From contig BSBK01001581.1 in assembly GCA_027943335.1 (NCBI GenBank), forward strand, positions 316,001 to 380,000: 64,000 nucleotides of DNA, written 5' to 3'. The stretch is from Chamaecyparis obtusa. Lineage: Eukaryota > Streptophyta > Pinopsida > Cupressales > Cupressaceae. A program made the position numbers and the translations under genes. The notes under the pieces were generated by a model. The model did not search any database and was not told the DNA's origin. It worked only from the letters and a program-made list of their open reading frames with translations. Below, piece by piece: positions 1 through 12,114 of this stretch (position 1 is its first letter; every line of letters begins with the position of its first letter).

Positions 1-1998
1 TTTTAATAATAACATGTACTTTATTGAGTTTGAATGTTATTTGTTTCAATAAGGTGACAACTTGTCTTTAAGGGTCTAAGTTGAGTTGTGCACAATTAAA
101 TATATTTTTAATTATTAATTAGCAATTTCTCTCAACTAAAGAGGATGAGTTTGATTAGGAGTTGTATTGTGAGTCATCTAGGGATTGCATGAATGGTGGA
201 TTTGAATCCCTAATAGGGGGAATTAGCATTCATTTTGAATTCAATCAGGTTGTTGGAGATTGGTGGAGAGCTTTTGGAGAATTTGGGATATTTTTTTTGT
301 TCTTGAGCTTTTGTGTGTGTGCTTGAATTTGTGGGTGAAGATTGCTTGCATCTGGATTTGGGTTTTGCATGCACTGTGAATCAGATCTGCAGGATTGAGC
401 TTTTCTGTTGTCAGATCTAAGAGTTTCAACATTCTACAAGCATTCTATTTTAGTTTCTAGCATTGGAATTGAGGTAGGGGTTTGAGGAACCTTTCAGTGG
501 ATTCCTTTATAGAATTTTTCAATAATTTACTATGCTTGATTTGATTTATAGATATAGATCTATTTTTGTTTATGCTTTCAAGTTCGGGGTTTAGAAAACT
601 CATAGATTTTCTATTTCATATTTTTATATATACTTGGCATAGTAGGGTTATGTTGTCGAAATTTGGAGAGAAAATACATCCTAGAACTGCTAGAAAATGA
701 AAAATTAATCTTGATATAGTTTGTATTATAGTATGGTTAAATTAAATTATTGGGTTGTTGACAAAAACCCAATTTGAGTGAAAATTCATCATTCTGGAAA
801 AAATATTATCCTCTATTAAAAAAAAACACAGTCAAAAAACAAAATTACCATAGTAGAAAAATTTAATGGCTTACAAAGACAAAAATTACACTAGTAAATT
901 GGAAATGTATTCATAAACAAATAAGGAAAAAGACAGTCGAAGGAAAATACAAAAAACTGCTATGAGGTTTTGAAAATTGGTCATATTTCCCTTTCTGAAA
1001 AAAAATGCCATAATCAGTATATGCCATTTTCAGAAATGTAATTTCTATTAAAATATTGGAGGCTTTTGTAAAATTTGCTTTGTATTTTATTGATTAAAAA
1101 TTTAGCAAATTGGAAAAAATATATTTATGCTTTTGATAAGTTTTGGAAATATTATAAAAATATTTGAAATTTTTTTTTTTAATGTAAACTTAGATGCATG
1201 TTTAGGTTAAGTTCTCCTGGGTTCCCTAGCCGGCATGGGATTCGACTCGTACCCTACCCCCTCGGTAGGGCGTGCACTGCTGTTGGCGGTACTGAATGTA
1301 CCGTGTGACAGGGCTGCCATTGCCAGCAATACCATTGGTACCATTCGGCAGCAGGGGGGACCCCACCACTGCATTTTATAAAACAAATAAAACAATATAT
1401 TTTATGTTAAAAATATTATTAACTTAATTTGTTAGAAGGTAATTATTATAAATAACTTTTCCAATAATAATTTTTATTTATTTAATCCTGGTTAATTTTA
1501 TTAATAGTTTTTATTTAATATTGGTAAATATTAATAGGAATTGTTATTATTATTTTCTATTAAATATTAACAACTTTTGTTAATAGCTATGCTTATTAAT
1601 ATATAGTATAATATTTAGCTTAAATAAACCTTATTTAAAATTTATGGGTTTAAATTAGGGTTTATTTATTGTTTTAGTACAAAGCATGTTAATAGGTGTA
1701 GGATGGATGTTTTATTTTATATAATAGAACAATTGATAACAATATGTTAGAATTGTTAATATTAGTTCTATAGTAATTTTTCCAACATGAAGCTGGTCTT
1801 TTTAGAATTAAATATGTCTTTTTTGTTCTTAAATTGATACTTAGTCGGAATTGATCTAGAATTTCTTATTGGACTAGAATTAATGATTAGGAGACTGGAA
1901 TTTTACTATAGATGTGCTTTTAGTAGTATGTATAATTGGTCTTCTTCATAATACATAAATATCTCTGCAACTTATGGGTTCCCTGGCGGGGCATTACA
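1..1998 (+). repeat. 5' LTR of element P (start outside window)
   Basis: This is a direct repeat of 3862-5091, ending in CATTACA just before the primer site. It carries 757 bp (1218-1974) that the 3' LTR lacks, bounded by two copies of TGGGTTCCCT at 1218-1227 and 1975-1984. The extra segment opens with a GC-rich patch (about 1215-1370) that contrasts with the AT-rich remainder. If the 3' LTR begins near 3434, this LTR would start about 430 bp before the window and be about 2.4 kb long. Confidence 0.85.
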
Positions 1999-2013
1999 CT
2001 TGGTATCAGAGCA
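1999..2013 (+). other. Primer binding site of element P (tRNA-Met type)
   Basis: CTTGGTATCAGAGCA directly follows the LTR terminus. TGGTATCAGAGC is the usual plant initiator tRNA-Met primer site. Confidence 0.85.
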
Positions 2014-3421
2014 CTGGGTTCTACACTGGGAACTCTGGGAAGTTGTATGTCTATTAGATGTCTAAACTGTTAAACTTGAAATCAAACATAGACATATAAC
2101 CCTTTTATGTTTTGATAACCATTAAACTACATCTAAACAGTTATGCTTTGCTTTCTCTTTAATGTCTTTGAGATATCGCTTTGTCTGGTGATTGTCATAG
2201 GTGATTTGACTGCTTAGTGTGCATGGTTACCTTCTCTAATGTATCTAGGGTGAAATACATTTGGATGTCATGAAGTGATTACTCCATTCAGCGTGGCTAC
2301 TACTAGTCACCTTGTTATGTGGATGTGTTATGATTGATGATTTATTTTTGGTTGATTGATGAATTGTTCGTGATGTGTATGGGCTAGCATTGAAATTTTG
2401 AACTTTCTTATGATTGGATTAGTCACCTAACTCTCTTTTCATTATCTATTTTGTGACTCTAGTCACACTTAATTTATTGTTGAAACAGATATCTCCTATG
2501 ATTTAATGTTGGACTTGTGATTCCCCCACTTGGGTTTTACCTTTTCAAATTTTATGGTGGCTACTCTGAATGTTTGATATTGTTGGCCCTGTTATGTGAT
2601 AAGTGTTGTTTCTATCATGTTTATCATAAACCCCTAATAGTATGTATAAGGGAGGACATCACAGAGATGGTACCATATATGCTATGTGATATTATAATCG
2701 TTGTGTATCCTATATGTTTGCATAGGTGTTGCATTAACTGGATAGTTTTTCATGAACTTCTCAACTTATTTTTTGTTATAAATATGAATGTGTTCTTTAT
2801 GCAATCAATCCAAGATGTTTTCTATGATAATGTATGAATAAAGGTTTAGATCTATTATTGGAATTTATAATAAATGATTGATCAACATGATATTTTCAGT
2901 TGTTCCTAAACTAGATATTATATTGTTCTTAATGACTATATATTATGTTCTTACTTTATGGCTTGTATTCAGATGTTATATTTTGTTTTTAGGAAATGTT
3001 TCATGGTTGAGGGATTCATATCCTCATCTGTTGTAGGTTTCTAGGAGTAAACCTAATTCTAAGGGGGGTGGATATAGTACCTCACCCCTAGTTTGATTTT
3101 ATAAATGTTATGATTACTTTAGGATAATGGATTATATGTTAGGAAATCATTGATACTTATGATGTTACTGACCCCATACTTGCATGTGTATGGTTGATGT
3201 GTTTGTTTTATACTTATGTTTGATGTGCCTGATGTGGTTGAGAGACGGAGTCATAGTTACTTTCTTGCGAGATCCACACAATCAACCGATCCCTGCCATT
3301 GTCTATTATATATTTGTATATGTATGTATATGTGGGTTTTGTATGCAGGTTCATAGGTACCAAGCAACGTCTTCCTTGAATTGTCAGGATGAGCGCGCCC
3401 TATCACAATATCTCAAATCAT
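2014..3421 (+). other. Internal domain of element P, no coding domains seen
   Basis: This is AT-rich sequence. The longest plus ORF (2517-2837) has a hydrophobic, cysteine-rich composition typical of random AT-rich translation and no retroviral motif. I see no gag, protease, integrase or reverse transcriptase signature on either strand. Confidence 0.6.
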
Positions 3422-3433
3422 AAGAGAGGGGAG
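3422..3433 (+). other. Probable polypurine tract of element P
   Basis: AAGAGAGGGGAG is the only strong purine run ahead of the 3' LTR. It is followed by ATAACACGGATCC, which resembles chromovirus LTR starts. The exact LTR start cannot be confirmed because the matching 5' LTR start is outside the window. Confidence 0.6.
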
Positions 3434-5091
3434 ATAACACGGATCCAAAACCCTAACCCGAGCCTAATTGTCCTAAGATTGGACAAGTATCGGTCTGTCT
3501 ACCCTATCCGAATTTGTCTATTTGACAGGAATTCATGGAACCCTTCTCCTGAGTTTGTTTTGTTTTATGTCATTTTGATTTCAGTGATTTATTGCTTGTG
3601 AGTGATTTTATATGATTATTAATATTATGATTATAGTTGAATTTAATGATTAATTATGCTCCTATGTTTAATTGGAAAATAATATTAAATTTATTTCCTA
3701 TATTTTTGTATGATTATTAATTCATTAAAAATCAAATATTAGGATATTTGGTTTTAATTAATTAATTATGTGAAAATATGATTAATATTGTCCATTAGAT
3801 TTTAAATTATTTAATTGCATGATTTAATGATGTTTGGATTATTTAATTATTTAATAATAGATTTTAATAATAACATGTACTTTATTGAGTTTGAATGTTA
3901 TTTGTTTCAATAAGGTGACAACTTGTCTTTAAGGGTCTAAGTTGAGTTGTGCACAATTAAATATATTTTTAATTATTAATTAGCAATTTCTCTCAACTAA
4001 AGAGGGTGAGTTTGATTAGAAGTTGTATTGTGAGTCATCTAGGGATTGCATGAATGGTGGAGTTGAATCCCTAATAGGGGGAATTAGCATTCATTTTGAA
4101 TTCAATCAGGTTGTTGGAGATTGGTGGAGAGCTTTTGTAGAATTTGGGATATTTTTTTTGTTCTTGAGCTTTTGTGTGTGTGCTTGAATTTCTACTTGCA
4201 TCTGAATTTGGGTTTTGCATGCACTATGATTTAGATCTACAGGATTGAGCTTTTATGTTGTTAGATCTAGGATTTTCAGCATTCTACATGCATTCTATTT
4301 TAGTTTCTAGCATTGGAATTGAGGTAGGGGTTTGAGGAACCTTTCAGTGGATTCATCTATAGAATTTTTCAATAATTTACTATGCTTGATTTGATTTATA
4401 GATATAGATCTATTTTTGTTTATGCTTTCAATTTGCGGGTTTAGAAAACTCCTAGATTTGCTATTTTATATTTTTATATATACTTGGCATAGTAGGGTTA
4501 TGCTCTCAAAAGTTGGAGAGAAAATACGTCCTAGAACTCCTAGAAAATGAAAAATTAATCTTGATATAGTTTGTACTATAGTATGGTTAAATTAAATTAT
4601 TGGGTTGTTGACAAAAACCCAATTTGAGTGAAAATTCATCATTCTGAAAAAAATATTATCCTCTGTTAAAAAAAAATACAGTCAAAAAGCAAAATTACCA
4701 TAGTAGAAAAATTTAATGGCTTACAAAGACAAAAATTACACTAGTAAATTGGAAATGTATTCATAAACAACTAAGGAAAAAGACAATCTAAGGAAAAGAC
4801 AAAAAATTGCTGAGGTTTTGAAAATTGGGCATAGTTCCCTTTCTGGAAAAAAAATGCCATAATCAGTATATGCCATTTTCAGAAATGTAATTTCTATTAA
4901 AATATTGGAGGCTTTTGTAAAATTTGCTTTGTAGTTTATTGATTAAAAATTTAGCAAATTGGAAAAAATATATTTATGCTTTTGATAAGTTTTGGAAATA
5001 TTATAAAAATATTTGAAAAAAAAAGAAAATTCTGCAAACTTAGATGCATGTTTAGGTTAAGTTCTCTTGGGTTCCCTGGCGGGGCATTACA
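3434..5091 (+). repeat. 3' LTR of element P
   Basis: It matches 1-1217 from 3862 on, then jumps to the last bases of the 5' LTR (GGGTTCCCTGGCGGGGCATTACA region). The 757-bp segment is absent, and a single TGGGTTCCCT copy remains at the junction. The start is set by the purine run, so the left boundary is approximate; the right boundary at 5091 is firm. Confidence 0.8.
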
Positions 5092-6518
5092 AGTTCCATC
5101 TTCTTTAGTTAGTTTACATCTAGTAGCCATCGATGTACCCATAGGTTTAGCATCTTCCATGCCAAATGCCTTCAATACTTCCTTTATATATTTAGATTGT
5201 GTGATGAATATACCATCATTTTGTTGAATCACTTGTAAGCGTAGAAAGAAATTAATCTCTCCAAACATAGACATTTCAAATTCACTTGTCATTTCATCAG
5301 CAAATGACTTACATATATGATCTTGTCCTCCAAATATTATGTCATCCACAAATATCTCAACAATCAAGATAGTATCATTAGAATTTCCTTTCATGTACAG
5401 ATTATTGTTATCACTGGTTCTAACAAATCCAATACTTAAGAAAATAATTATGTAGCCTCTCATACCAGGCTCTCAGTGCTTGCTTTAAACCATATAAAGC
5501 TTTATGTAATCTACATACCATATCTTTGTTGTCTAGATCAATGAACCCTTTAGGTTGTTCTATGTAGACTTCTTCTTCAAGTATCCCATTTAGAAAAGCA
5601 TATTTAACATCCATTTGGTAAACTTTGAACTTTTTTGTTTGCAGCATATGCAAGTAACATTATGACTCCTAATCTAGCAATAGGTGCAAAATTTTACCCA
5701 TAATATATTCCTTCCTCCTGTGCATATCCCTTGCATACTAACCTAGCTTTGTTCCTTGTTACCTCTCTATTCTTGTTAAGCTTGTTTTTGAATATCCACT
5801 TAGTACCGATAACATTCTTGTCCTTAGGTTTGGGTACTAAACTCTAGGTTTTGTTCTTCTCTATCTGTTCTATTTCCTCTTTCATTTCATTAACCCATTC
5901 ATCATTTTCTAATGCAACTTTTACATTTCTTTGATTCATATTCACAAATTAGACATGTACCTTGTCTTGCTTTACTTCTCATTTGCATTCCATCTTGTCT
6001 GTCTCCAACGATTTGTGTCTCAGGATGATGTCTTCTAAAAAATCTTGCCAGTATCTGATCCCTTCTTTCTTGTTCATCTTATGTAGGTTCATTTTCTTGC
6101 TCAATAGGTGCTTCCTTCTCATCAGTTTCTTTTTCTTGTTCCTTGGTATTATTTTCCTACTGACCGGTTGTCACTGTCTGTGGCATCGATAGGTACTCTA
6201 GTTGTTCAATGTAAGTGAATCTATTGTAATCTTTCGGTTCCTTTTTTCTTTCCTTTGCATTCTTATCATCAAACTCATCAACCCAAATATTAGTACTTTC
6301 AATCATTTTATTAGTTACTTTGTTAAGACACTTGTATGCTTTACTTTTATTGGAATACCCCAGAAATATCCCTTCATCACCTTTTGAGTCAAATTTCCCA
6401 TTTTTTTCATCTTTCAGAATAAAGCATTTACTTCCAAAAATTCTAAAATAACATACAGTGGGTTTGTGGCCAAACCATAATTCATAGGGTGTCTTATTAG
6501 TGTCCTTCTTCAGTTGTA
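5092..6518 (-). pseudogene. Copia C polyprotein, second part: late integrase and reverse transcriptase
   Basis: Read on the minus strand from 6518, the late integrase region shows TPYELWFGHKPT and FRIFGSKCFILKDEKNGKFD. RT follows with [19 protein letters not shown], a [17 protein letters not shown] block near 5460, and FVDDIIFGG (the YVDD box, with F) near 5330-5360. A frameshift lies near 5430-5460, where the frame changes between the LHNY and SIGFVRTS segments; further stops lie between 5654 and 6160. The sequence breaks off at 5092 inside the KLTKEDGT segment, where element P inserted. The product would copy retrotransposon RNA in cytoplasmic particles, but this copy is dead. Confidence 0.88.
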
Positions 6519-6523
6519 CTCGG
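6519..6523. repeat. Left target-site duplication of array A (CTCGG)
   Basis: CTCGG directly precedes the TGTTGG terminus of the first A LTR and recurs directly after the last one at 44862-44866. Confidence 0.88.
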
Positions 6524-7833
6524 TGTTGGCACCAAAAAATGATGGTTTGGATTTGGCCAACTAATAGGTACAAATAGATGCCTCTAAAATTTTGGCTTAA
6601 TCAAGCGAAGGCTGGTAGGCCTAATTTCACTTTGAACTATTTAATTCTCTATGTCTCACAACTATGTACATAAACAAACAAAGTTCCTCCAAAGGCGGTG
6701 AATGATCCTTTGCGGAAAGAAACTAATATCCTGAAAATCTCTATTTTATAATACTTGACTAAATGGATTATACTAAAGAATTCAAAGTAATACTTTTGAA
6801 ATAATGATTTAATAATCTATAAACTACAAATTATGAACCAAATTACAATTTCCAAATAATGATTAGATCAGTGCTTTCTAAATACTTGGGCTATAGAGTC
6901 AAAAAAATTTCAATCCTATGTACGATCAAAGATGATTTTAAAATCTTTCTTTAATAAGACAAGACCATCATTTTAGAGGCTTCCGCTTGATTCACAATTC
7001 AAATCAATTTACACAACTAATCCTATCAAGTTTAACTCAAATTAAGAGACCGATAAGAACAATGGTAGGTTCACAGACAATACAATTGATATTCGAGTTG
7101 TATATATTAATTTTGAATTATGATAATCAGGGAATTCAACATAGTGAAACACTCTATTTAATAGAATATCTGAAAGACTAATTGAAAACATATAACTTAT
7201 AACCACAAATAAAAAGAAGAGCACTTGTCTTTATTGATGTTGAAAAACTGGCACATAAGACTTCATAGTTGTAGTTGTTTATAAAATTCTATTCTATGAA
7301 AATATATCTTGTATTGTCTTGTCTTTTCATTTTAAATTATGTATATATACATGTTTGAGTGGATTTCACACCTCTTTAGGGTGAAAAGACACAGCCTTAT
7401 TACAAATTATTTTGAAAAAATAATAAACTAACTAAAAAATAACTACCTAACTTTCAGATTTGGGTTTGGTCAAAAAACCAAAACACCTCGTGGAAAACTA
7501 AGATTTTTAATAGAAATAGGAAATTTGATTTCCCAAACTGGGTCCTTTTTAGATTTTTAAAATTTGACCATCTTCATCCTCTATTGCCATCATCTTTGCA
7601 GTAGGTTGAAATTCCAGCATTTTCTGAAGGCTTTGATCATAGAATTTTGATTTTTCTTATCACAGAGCTTCGTTCCATTATATCTCAACTTTTTAATTCA
7701 AAATTAATATAATTTTTTTTCCCATTTCATGTACTCCATCATTAACTATTTGGCATGGAAATTAAGAGGCCTTTTTTAGAGTTTTATCACTATATAGGAC
7801 TCCAAATATTGCCCAAAATTTAGAGCTCCAACA
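6524..7833 (-). repeat. LTR A1 (3'-most LTR of array A)
   Basis: On the plus strand it runs from TGTTGGCACC to GAGCTCCAACA, so it has TG...CA ends on either strand. It is 1310 bp, the same as A2. It abuts the polypurine tract (plus strand GGCTCTTTCTGGGG, 7834-7847), which marks it as the 3' LTR of unit 1. Confidence 0.9.
7342..7349 (-). promoter_or_regulatory. Candidate TATA box in A LTR, with adjacent inverted repeat
   Basis: GTATATATAC recurs at 7341-7350 and in the other three LTRs (10724-10733, 41015-41024, 44368-44377). About 20 bp upstream on the transcribed strand lies an imperfect inverted repeat, TTTCACCC / GGTGTGAAA, with a six-base loop, present in every copy. The layout fits an LTR promoter, but no transcript data support it. 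Confidence 0.45.
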
Positions 7834-9170
7834 GGCTCTTTCTGGGGACATATGCTCCATGTGAGAATAGAGAGATTCCATCTATCTCTAGAGAAGCAGA
7901 CCAAGTATCCATACTTAATATGATGCAAAGAAAAATTGGGTGGCCCCAGGCCCCCCAAAATTGAATATTGATCTTTTCCTCTATCGAACACTTGATTTTT
8001 ATCATGCAATAACTCCCTCCTTGCTGCATTGGGTGCATCTTCCTTATGGACAATTCGCATTGTTTCATCTATGCGGTCCTTGGTATTTGGCCTTATTTTC
8101 ATCTTTGAGAAATCATTAAGTGCATCATGATTTTTTTTGAATGGAGGATCTCTATGCATTAGACCAGTTATATCAAAATGAAATTTCTTTACTTGGACAA
8201 CTTCTTACTCATAATTTTCTTTGTCTTTATACTCCATATGTTGTTTCTCATCATAAAATAGTTTTAAAGATAACTAATATTTAGGAGACATTATTGCACT
8301 TTTATCAAGAACCTGATTAGATAGGATATCTGGAAAACTTTAAGGACTATTCCTCAACACAATCTCCTCATTATGACTAGTTGATACGATCTTATCTTCA
8401 CATGTTTGATACAACTTCTATTCATAGGATGAACTGAAAGATGTCTCACCTCTTGAATACACTTCTCCACACATATTTTGAGTTTCATCATCCTCAAAAT
8501 TATCATTAGGCATGTTATCTTCATCATGATGTTGATGGATTTGATTGCATAGAAGCTTCTCTTCAAATAATGGATTCAAGAACATAGAGAACTCAGACAT
8601 ATATTCATCTTCTTCCTCTTCAAACAATGGATTCAGGAACATAGAGAATTTAGACACATCTTCTTCTTCTTCCTCTCTACTAAATTCATCCTTTTTAGAA
8701 TCATATACTTCATCAACAAGATAGGTGTCTCTCTCATCAGGTTTATCTTCTGGTGTTTCATCAATTTTTTTATCCTTGTGAATTGGAAAAAATTTTGAGT
8801 TATTTTTGTGTATATGCCTTTGATATTCCTTATCCAACAAATATGAAATTTGTTCTGTACAGAGAAAATCTTCTTCCTCATTCATTTTAATTATATTATC
8901 TACTTCTATTTCATAGGTCCTATTGTCACAAGAGTCAACCACACATAAATCAATAATTGGATTTATTGAGTTATTTTCTCTGATGTTATCCTTTATTATA
9001 TAATTACGAAGTACATGTTTGATTATTCAAGATACAAAGCCATGGTTAGATTTATTATTTTCTTCATCTGGATTTGGAACTTCATTAGAGCTTTGTACTC
9101 CTATAGATTTCACACTGCATCTATCACCTTCTTGTCTTTCAATATTTAAAAATTCATCCAAGGGAGGCAT
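7776..9170 (-). pseudogene. Acidic ORF, unit 1 copy, broken
   Basis: This is homologous throughout to the intact 464-residue ORF at 41433-42827. The counterpart of its start is ATG at 9168-9170 (MPPLDEF, versus MSPLDEF). Frame-preserved pieces survive at 8418-8942 (acidic middle, with two FSMFLNPLFEEE-type repeats) and 7776-8159 (the C-terminal part with IKYGYL and the SICPQKEPVGALNFGQ end). Stops and indels separate them. As in the intact copy, the frame crosses the polypurine tract and ends inside the LTR. Function unknown. Confidence 0.75.
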
Positions 9171-9209
9171 ACAAGCCTCTGCTTCCTAGATGTATTGTTG
9201 ATCCTCTTC

Positions 9210-9539
9210 CTATTCATAACACATGTTATTTCCTTCACTTGCATAATGGAATTCATAGAGAAACCATTGTTAAAATTCTTTCCAAGATGAAACACTTTGT
9301 GTAGGTAATGATTCATATGCCTCTCTTGATTTATTTTCTAATGACCATGCAATTAACTTCATGACATCATTTTCTGTATCAACCTCATAATCATCAAGGA
9401 ACATATGAAAAGTATCCAAATGATCAAGAGTTGATTCATCATAATCTCCATAAAATTTAGGCACCCTGTGTGAAAGATTTGTAAATACTTCATTATTACT
9501 ACATTGAAACCTTCTAAGATCCAAAGGCATGATGTCCAC
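9210..9539 (-). pseudogene. Gag-like ORF, unit 1 copy, with one premature stop
   Basis: It starts MDIMPLDLRRFQCSNNEVF, as do the copies at 31611-31940 and 42867-43196. A stop at about 9267 follows SSWKEF, and beyond it the frame continues to the same UAG (9210-9212) found in the other copies. Family features: an HLDTFHMFLDDYEVD stretch and a YESLPTQSVSSWKEF stretch, the pattern of the plant retrotransposon Gag domain. No zinc knuckle is present. Confidence 0.75.
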
Positions 9540-9887
9540 TAGAACAAATGGTTTTCTCTGAAATGGTTGTTTATTCTGATAGATTTTGAATATTTGAATT
9601 GGTAGTAAGTTGTTTCTTTATACATTAGGTTCTTGACAATAGAGTCACCACCTCTTTCAAGGAGGAAAAATTTACTTATCTCCTTCTCGGTCTTCTTCCT
9701 CAGTAGAGTCACTGATTGAAATGCTTTATTGAATAGAGTCACTACCTCATTTGAGGAATGTCTTTCTTCTAGGTTCTTTCTTTTAGTAGAGTGTGCTTCC
9801 AAACAAACTAATATAACTACTTTCTGATTCTGATCTGTGAAATCTGAAATTCTAGGTAACTTCACAATATATATTGTGAGCAACTCT

Positions 9888-9907
9888 CCCTAGCAGAGTC
9901 GCCAATT
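9888..9907 (-). other. Primer binding site of A family (unit 1)
   Basis: On the minus strand, AATTGGCGACTCTGCTAGGG directly follows the LTR end. Units 2 and 3 have TGGTGACTCTGC at the same place (up to 32306 and 43550). TGGCGACTC-type sites are used by several Ty3/Gypsy Tat/Ogre elements, probably with a tRNA-Arg primer (from memory, untested). Confidence 0.7.
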
Positions 9908-11217
9908 TGTTGGTGCCCAAAAATGATGGTTTGGATTTGGCCAACTAATATGTACAAATTGATACATTTGCAATTTTGGCTTAATCAAGCCAAGGCTAGT
10001 AGGCCTAATTTCACTTTGAACTATTTAATTATCTATGTTACACAACTATGTACATAAACAAACAAAGTTCCTCCAAAGGCGGTCAATGATCCTTTGAGGA
10101 AAGAAACTAATCTCCTGAAAATCTCTATTCTATAATACTTGACTAAATGGATTATACTAAAGAATTAAAAGTAATGCTTTTGAAATAATGATTTAATAAT
10201 CTATAAACTACAAAGTATGATCCAAATTAAAATTTCCAAATAATGATTAGATCGGTGCTTTCTAAATACTTGGGCTATAGAGTAAAAAAAAATTCAATCC
10301 TACATACAATCAGAGATGGTTTTAAAACTTTCTTTAATAAGAAAAGACCATCATTTTGGAGGCTTCCACTTGATTCACAATTCAAATCAATTTACACAAC
10401 TAATCCTATCAAATTTAACTCAAATTAAGAGACCGTTAAGAACAATGGTAGGTTCACAGACCATACAATTGATATTTAAGTTGTATATATTAATTTTGAA
10501 TTATGATACTTGGGGAATTCAACACAGTGAAACACTCTATTTAATAGAATATCTGAAAGACTAATTGAAAATATATAACTTATAACCACAAATAAAAAGA
10601 AGAGCACTTATCTTTATTGATGTTGAAAAATTGGTACATAAGAGTTCATAGTTGCAGTTGTTTATAAAATTCTATTCTATGAAAATATATCTTGTATTGT
10701 CTTGTCTTTTCATTTTAAATTATGTATATATACATGTTTGAGTGGATTTCACACCTCTTTAGGGTGAAAAGGCACACCCTTATTACAAATTATTTTGAAA
10801 AAATAATAAACTAACTAAAAAATAACTACCTAACTTTCGGATTTGGGTCTGGTCAAAAAACCAAAACACCTCGTGGAAAACTAATATTTTTAATAGAAAT
10901 AGGAAATTTGATTTCCCAAACTGGGTCTTTTTTAGATTTTTAAAATTCAACCATCTTCATCCTCTATTGGCATCATCTTTGCAGTAGGTCAAAATTCCAA
11001 CATTTTCTGAAGGCTTTGATCATAGAATTTTGATTTTTCTTGTCACAGAGCTTCCTTCCATAATATCTGAACTTTTTAATTGAAAATCAATATAATTTTT
11101 TATCCCATTTCATGTACTCCATCATTAATTATTTGGCATGAAAATTAAGAGGGCATTTTTTAGGGTTTTATCACTATATAGGACTCCAAATATTGCCCAA
11201 AATTTAGAGCTCCAACA
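9908..11217 (-). repeat. LTR A2 (shared by units 1 and 2)
   Basis: It is 1310 bp with the same ends as A1. On its left is the primer site of unit 1 and on its right the polypurine tract of unit 2 (GACTCTTTCTGGGGAC, 11218-11233). It is therefore both the 5' LTR of one unit and the 3' LTR of the next, the signature of a tandem array. Confidence 0.9.
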
Positions 11218-11233
11218 GACTCTTTCTGGGGAC

Positions 11234-11238
11234 GTATG
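11234..11238. repeat. Left target-site duplication of element D (GTATG)
   Basis: GTATG precedes the TGTACACTC terminus of D and recurs at 30252-30256, after which the interrupted A sequence (CTCCATGTGAG) resumes. Confidence 0.9.
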
Positions 11239-12114
11239 TGTACACTCAAAATGTGCACTTCTCTAAGTCATTTCTTCCACCAGAACCTATGGATTGGAAA
11301 CCTTGAGAAAGCAGCCTAGAGCTCTCTAGGCATGGAGTGCAAGGGTATTAAGAATGCTCTCCGCTAGAGCTATTAAGCCTATAACCTTGCTAGTAAACCA
11401 TGCAATAGGAGATTCAAAGAGACAAGGGCAAAAATGCCAATATCCTCAAGAATGTTGATGAAAATGCAATGAAGAATGCAACTAATCTATTGAAATGAAA
11501 GTGTTACAAGCCATTCCTAATTAAGCTATGTGAGTTAAACTAGAGCATCAAAAGGAAACTAAGCTAGAATGCTATGAGAATTTAAGCTACAATGCAAAGA
11601 TAAAGACTAGAATGCAATAAGATCTTCAAATGCTCCAAGAAACCTGCAACATAACATTAGCATGAAGAGTTGGGATCCTAGAATGAGAAGAGAGCTCTTC
11701 TTTTATAGAAAGTGAGAATCAACGGATGATGGAGATTAAGAGGCAAAAGAGATGATCAAGGGTGGGGTTTGAAAGAGGGATCAATCCATGTACACAAGTC
11801 TCCTCCAATGAGCATGAAGTGTTGAATTTCGAGCCTCATGTGAGACAAAAAGGCCTTTTCTCTTTTTTATAAAATAAGAATAATGCTTTATTTGTGTAAC
11901 TTAGGATAAAAGATAAGTGGGGACTTTTTATTTAATAAAAGGGGAGGGAATTCCTTTTAATTAAATAGAGACTTATGATAAAATGGTTAATCCATGGAAT
12001 ATAATCGAATAAATGATAGAATCAGGATTTGATCAAGAATAAGCAATTGATGAATTTAGCAAATAATGCTAGCAAGGGGCTAACAGTCTAGGTGACCATT
12101 TTTGGATGATTACA
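11239..12114 (-). repeat. LTR D1a (3' LTR of the large D unit)
   Basis: It is 876 bp, from TGTACACTCAAAATG to GGATGATTACA on the plus strand. The polypurine tract follows at 12115-12130. Confidence 0.9.

Larger units (their letters stand above)
1..5091 (+). mobile_element. Element P: non-autonomous LTR retrotransposon, 5' end outside window
   Basis: Bases 1-1217 repeat at 3862-5067, which identifies two direct LTRs around a short internal domain. The LTRs end in GGGGCATTACA. The first is followed at once by a tRNA-Met-type primer site, which fixes the plus orientation. The internal domain of about 1.4 kb shows no gag or pol motif in any frame, so this is a LARD-like, non-autonomous element. 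The LTR terminus and primer site resemble Del/Tekay-type chromoviruses (family knowledge, not tested). Its right end at 5091 abuts the reverse transcriptase of Copia C, so P inserted into C. The left flank and the matching target duplication are outside the window. Confidence 0.85.

Noticed and set aside
2001..2012. TGGTATCAGAGC strings as possible tRNA gene fragments
   Set aside because: They sit exactly at LTR edges and are primer binding sites; no cloverleaf-forming sequence surrounds them.
2517..2837. 106-codon ORF in the element P body
   Set aside because: It has no retroviral motif and a composition typical of AT-rich DNA.
5092..5096. AGTTC as the target duplication of element P
   Set aside because: The other flank is outside the window, so it cannot be confirmed.
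6987..7181. Plus-strand ORF of 64-82 codons present in all four A LTRs (also 10316-10564, 32714-32962, 44014-44208)
   Set aside because: It is antisense to the element, has no known motif, and its conservation is explained by recent descent of the LTRs from one copy.
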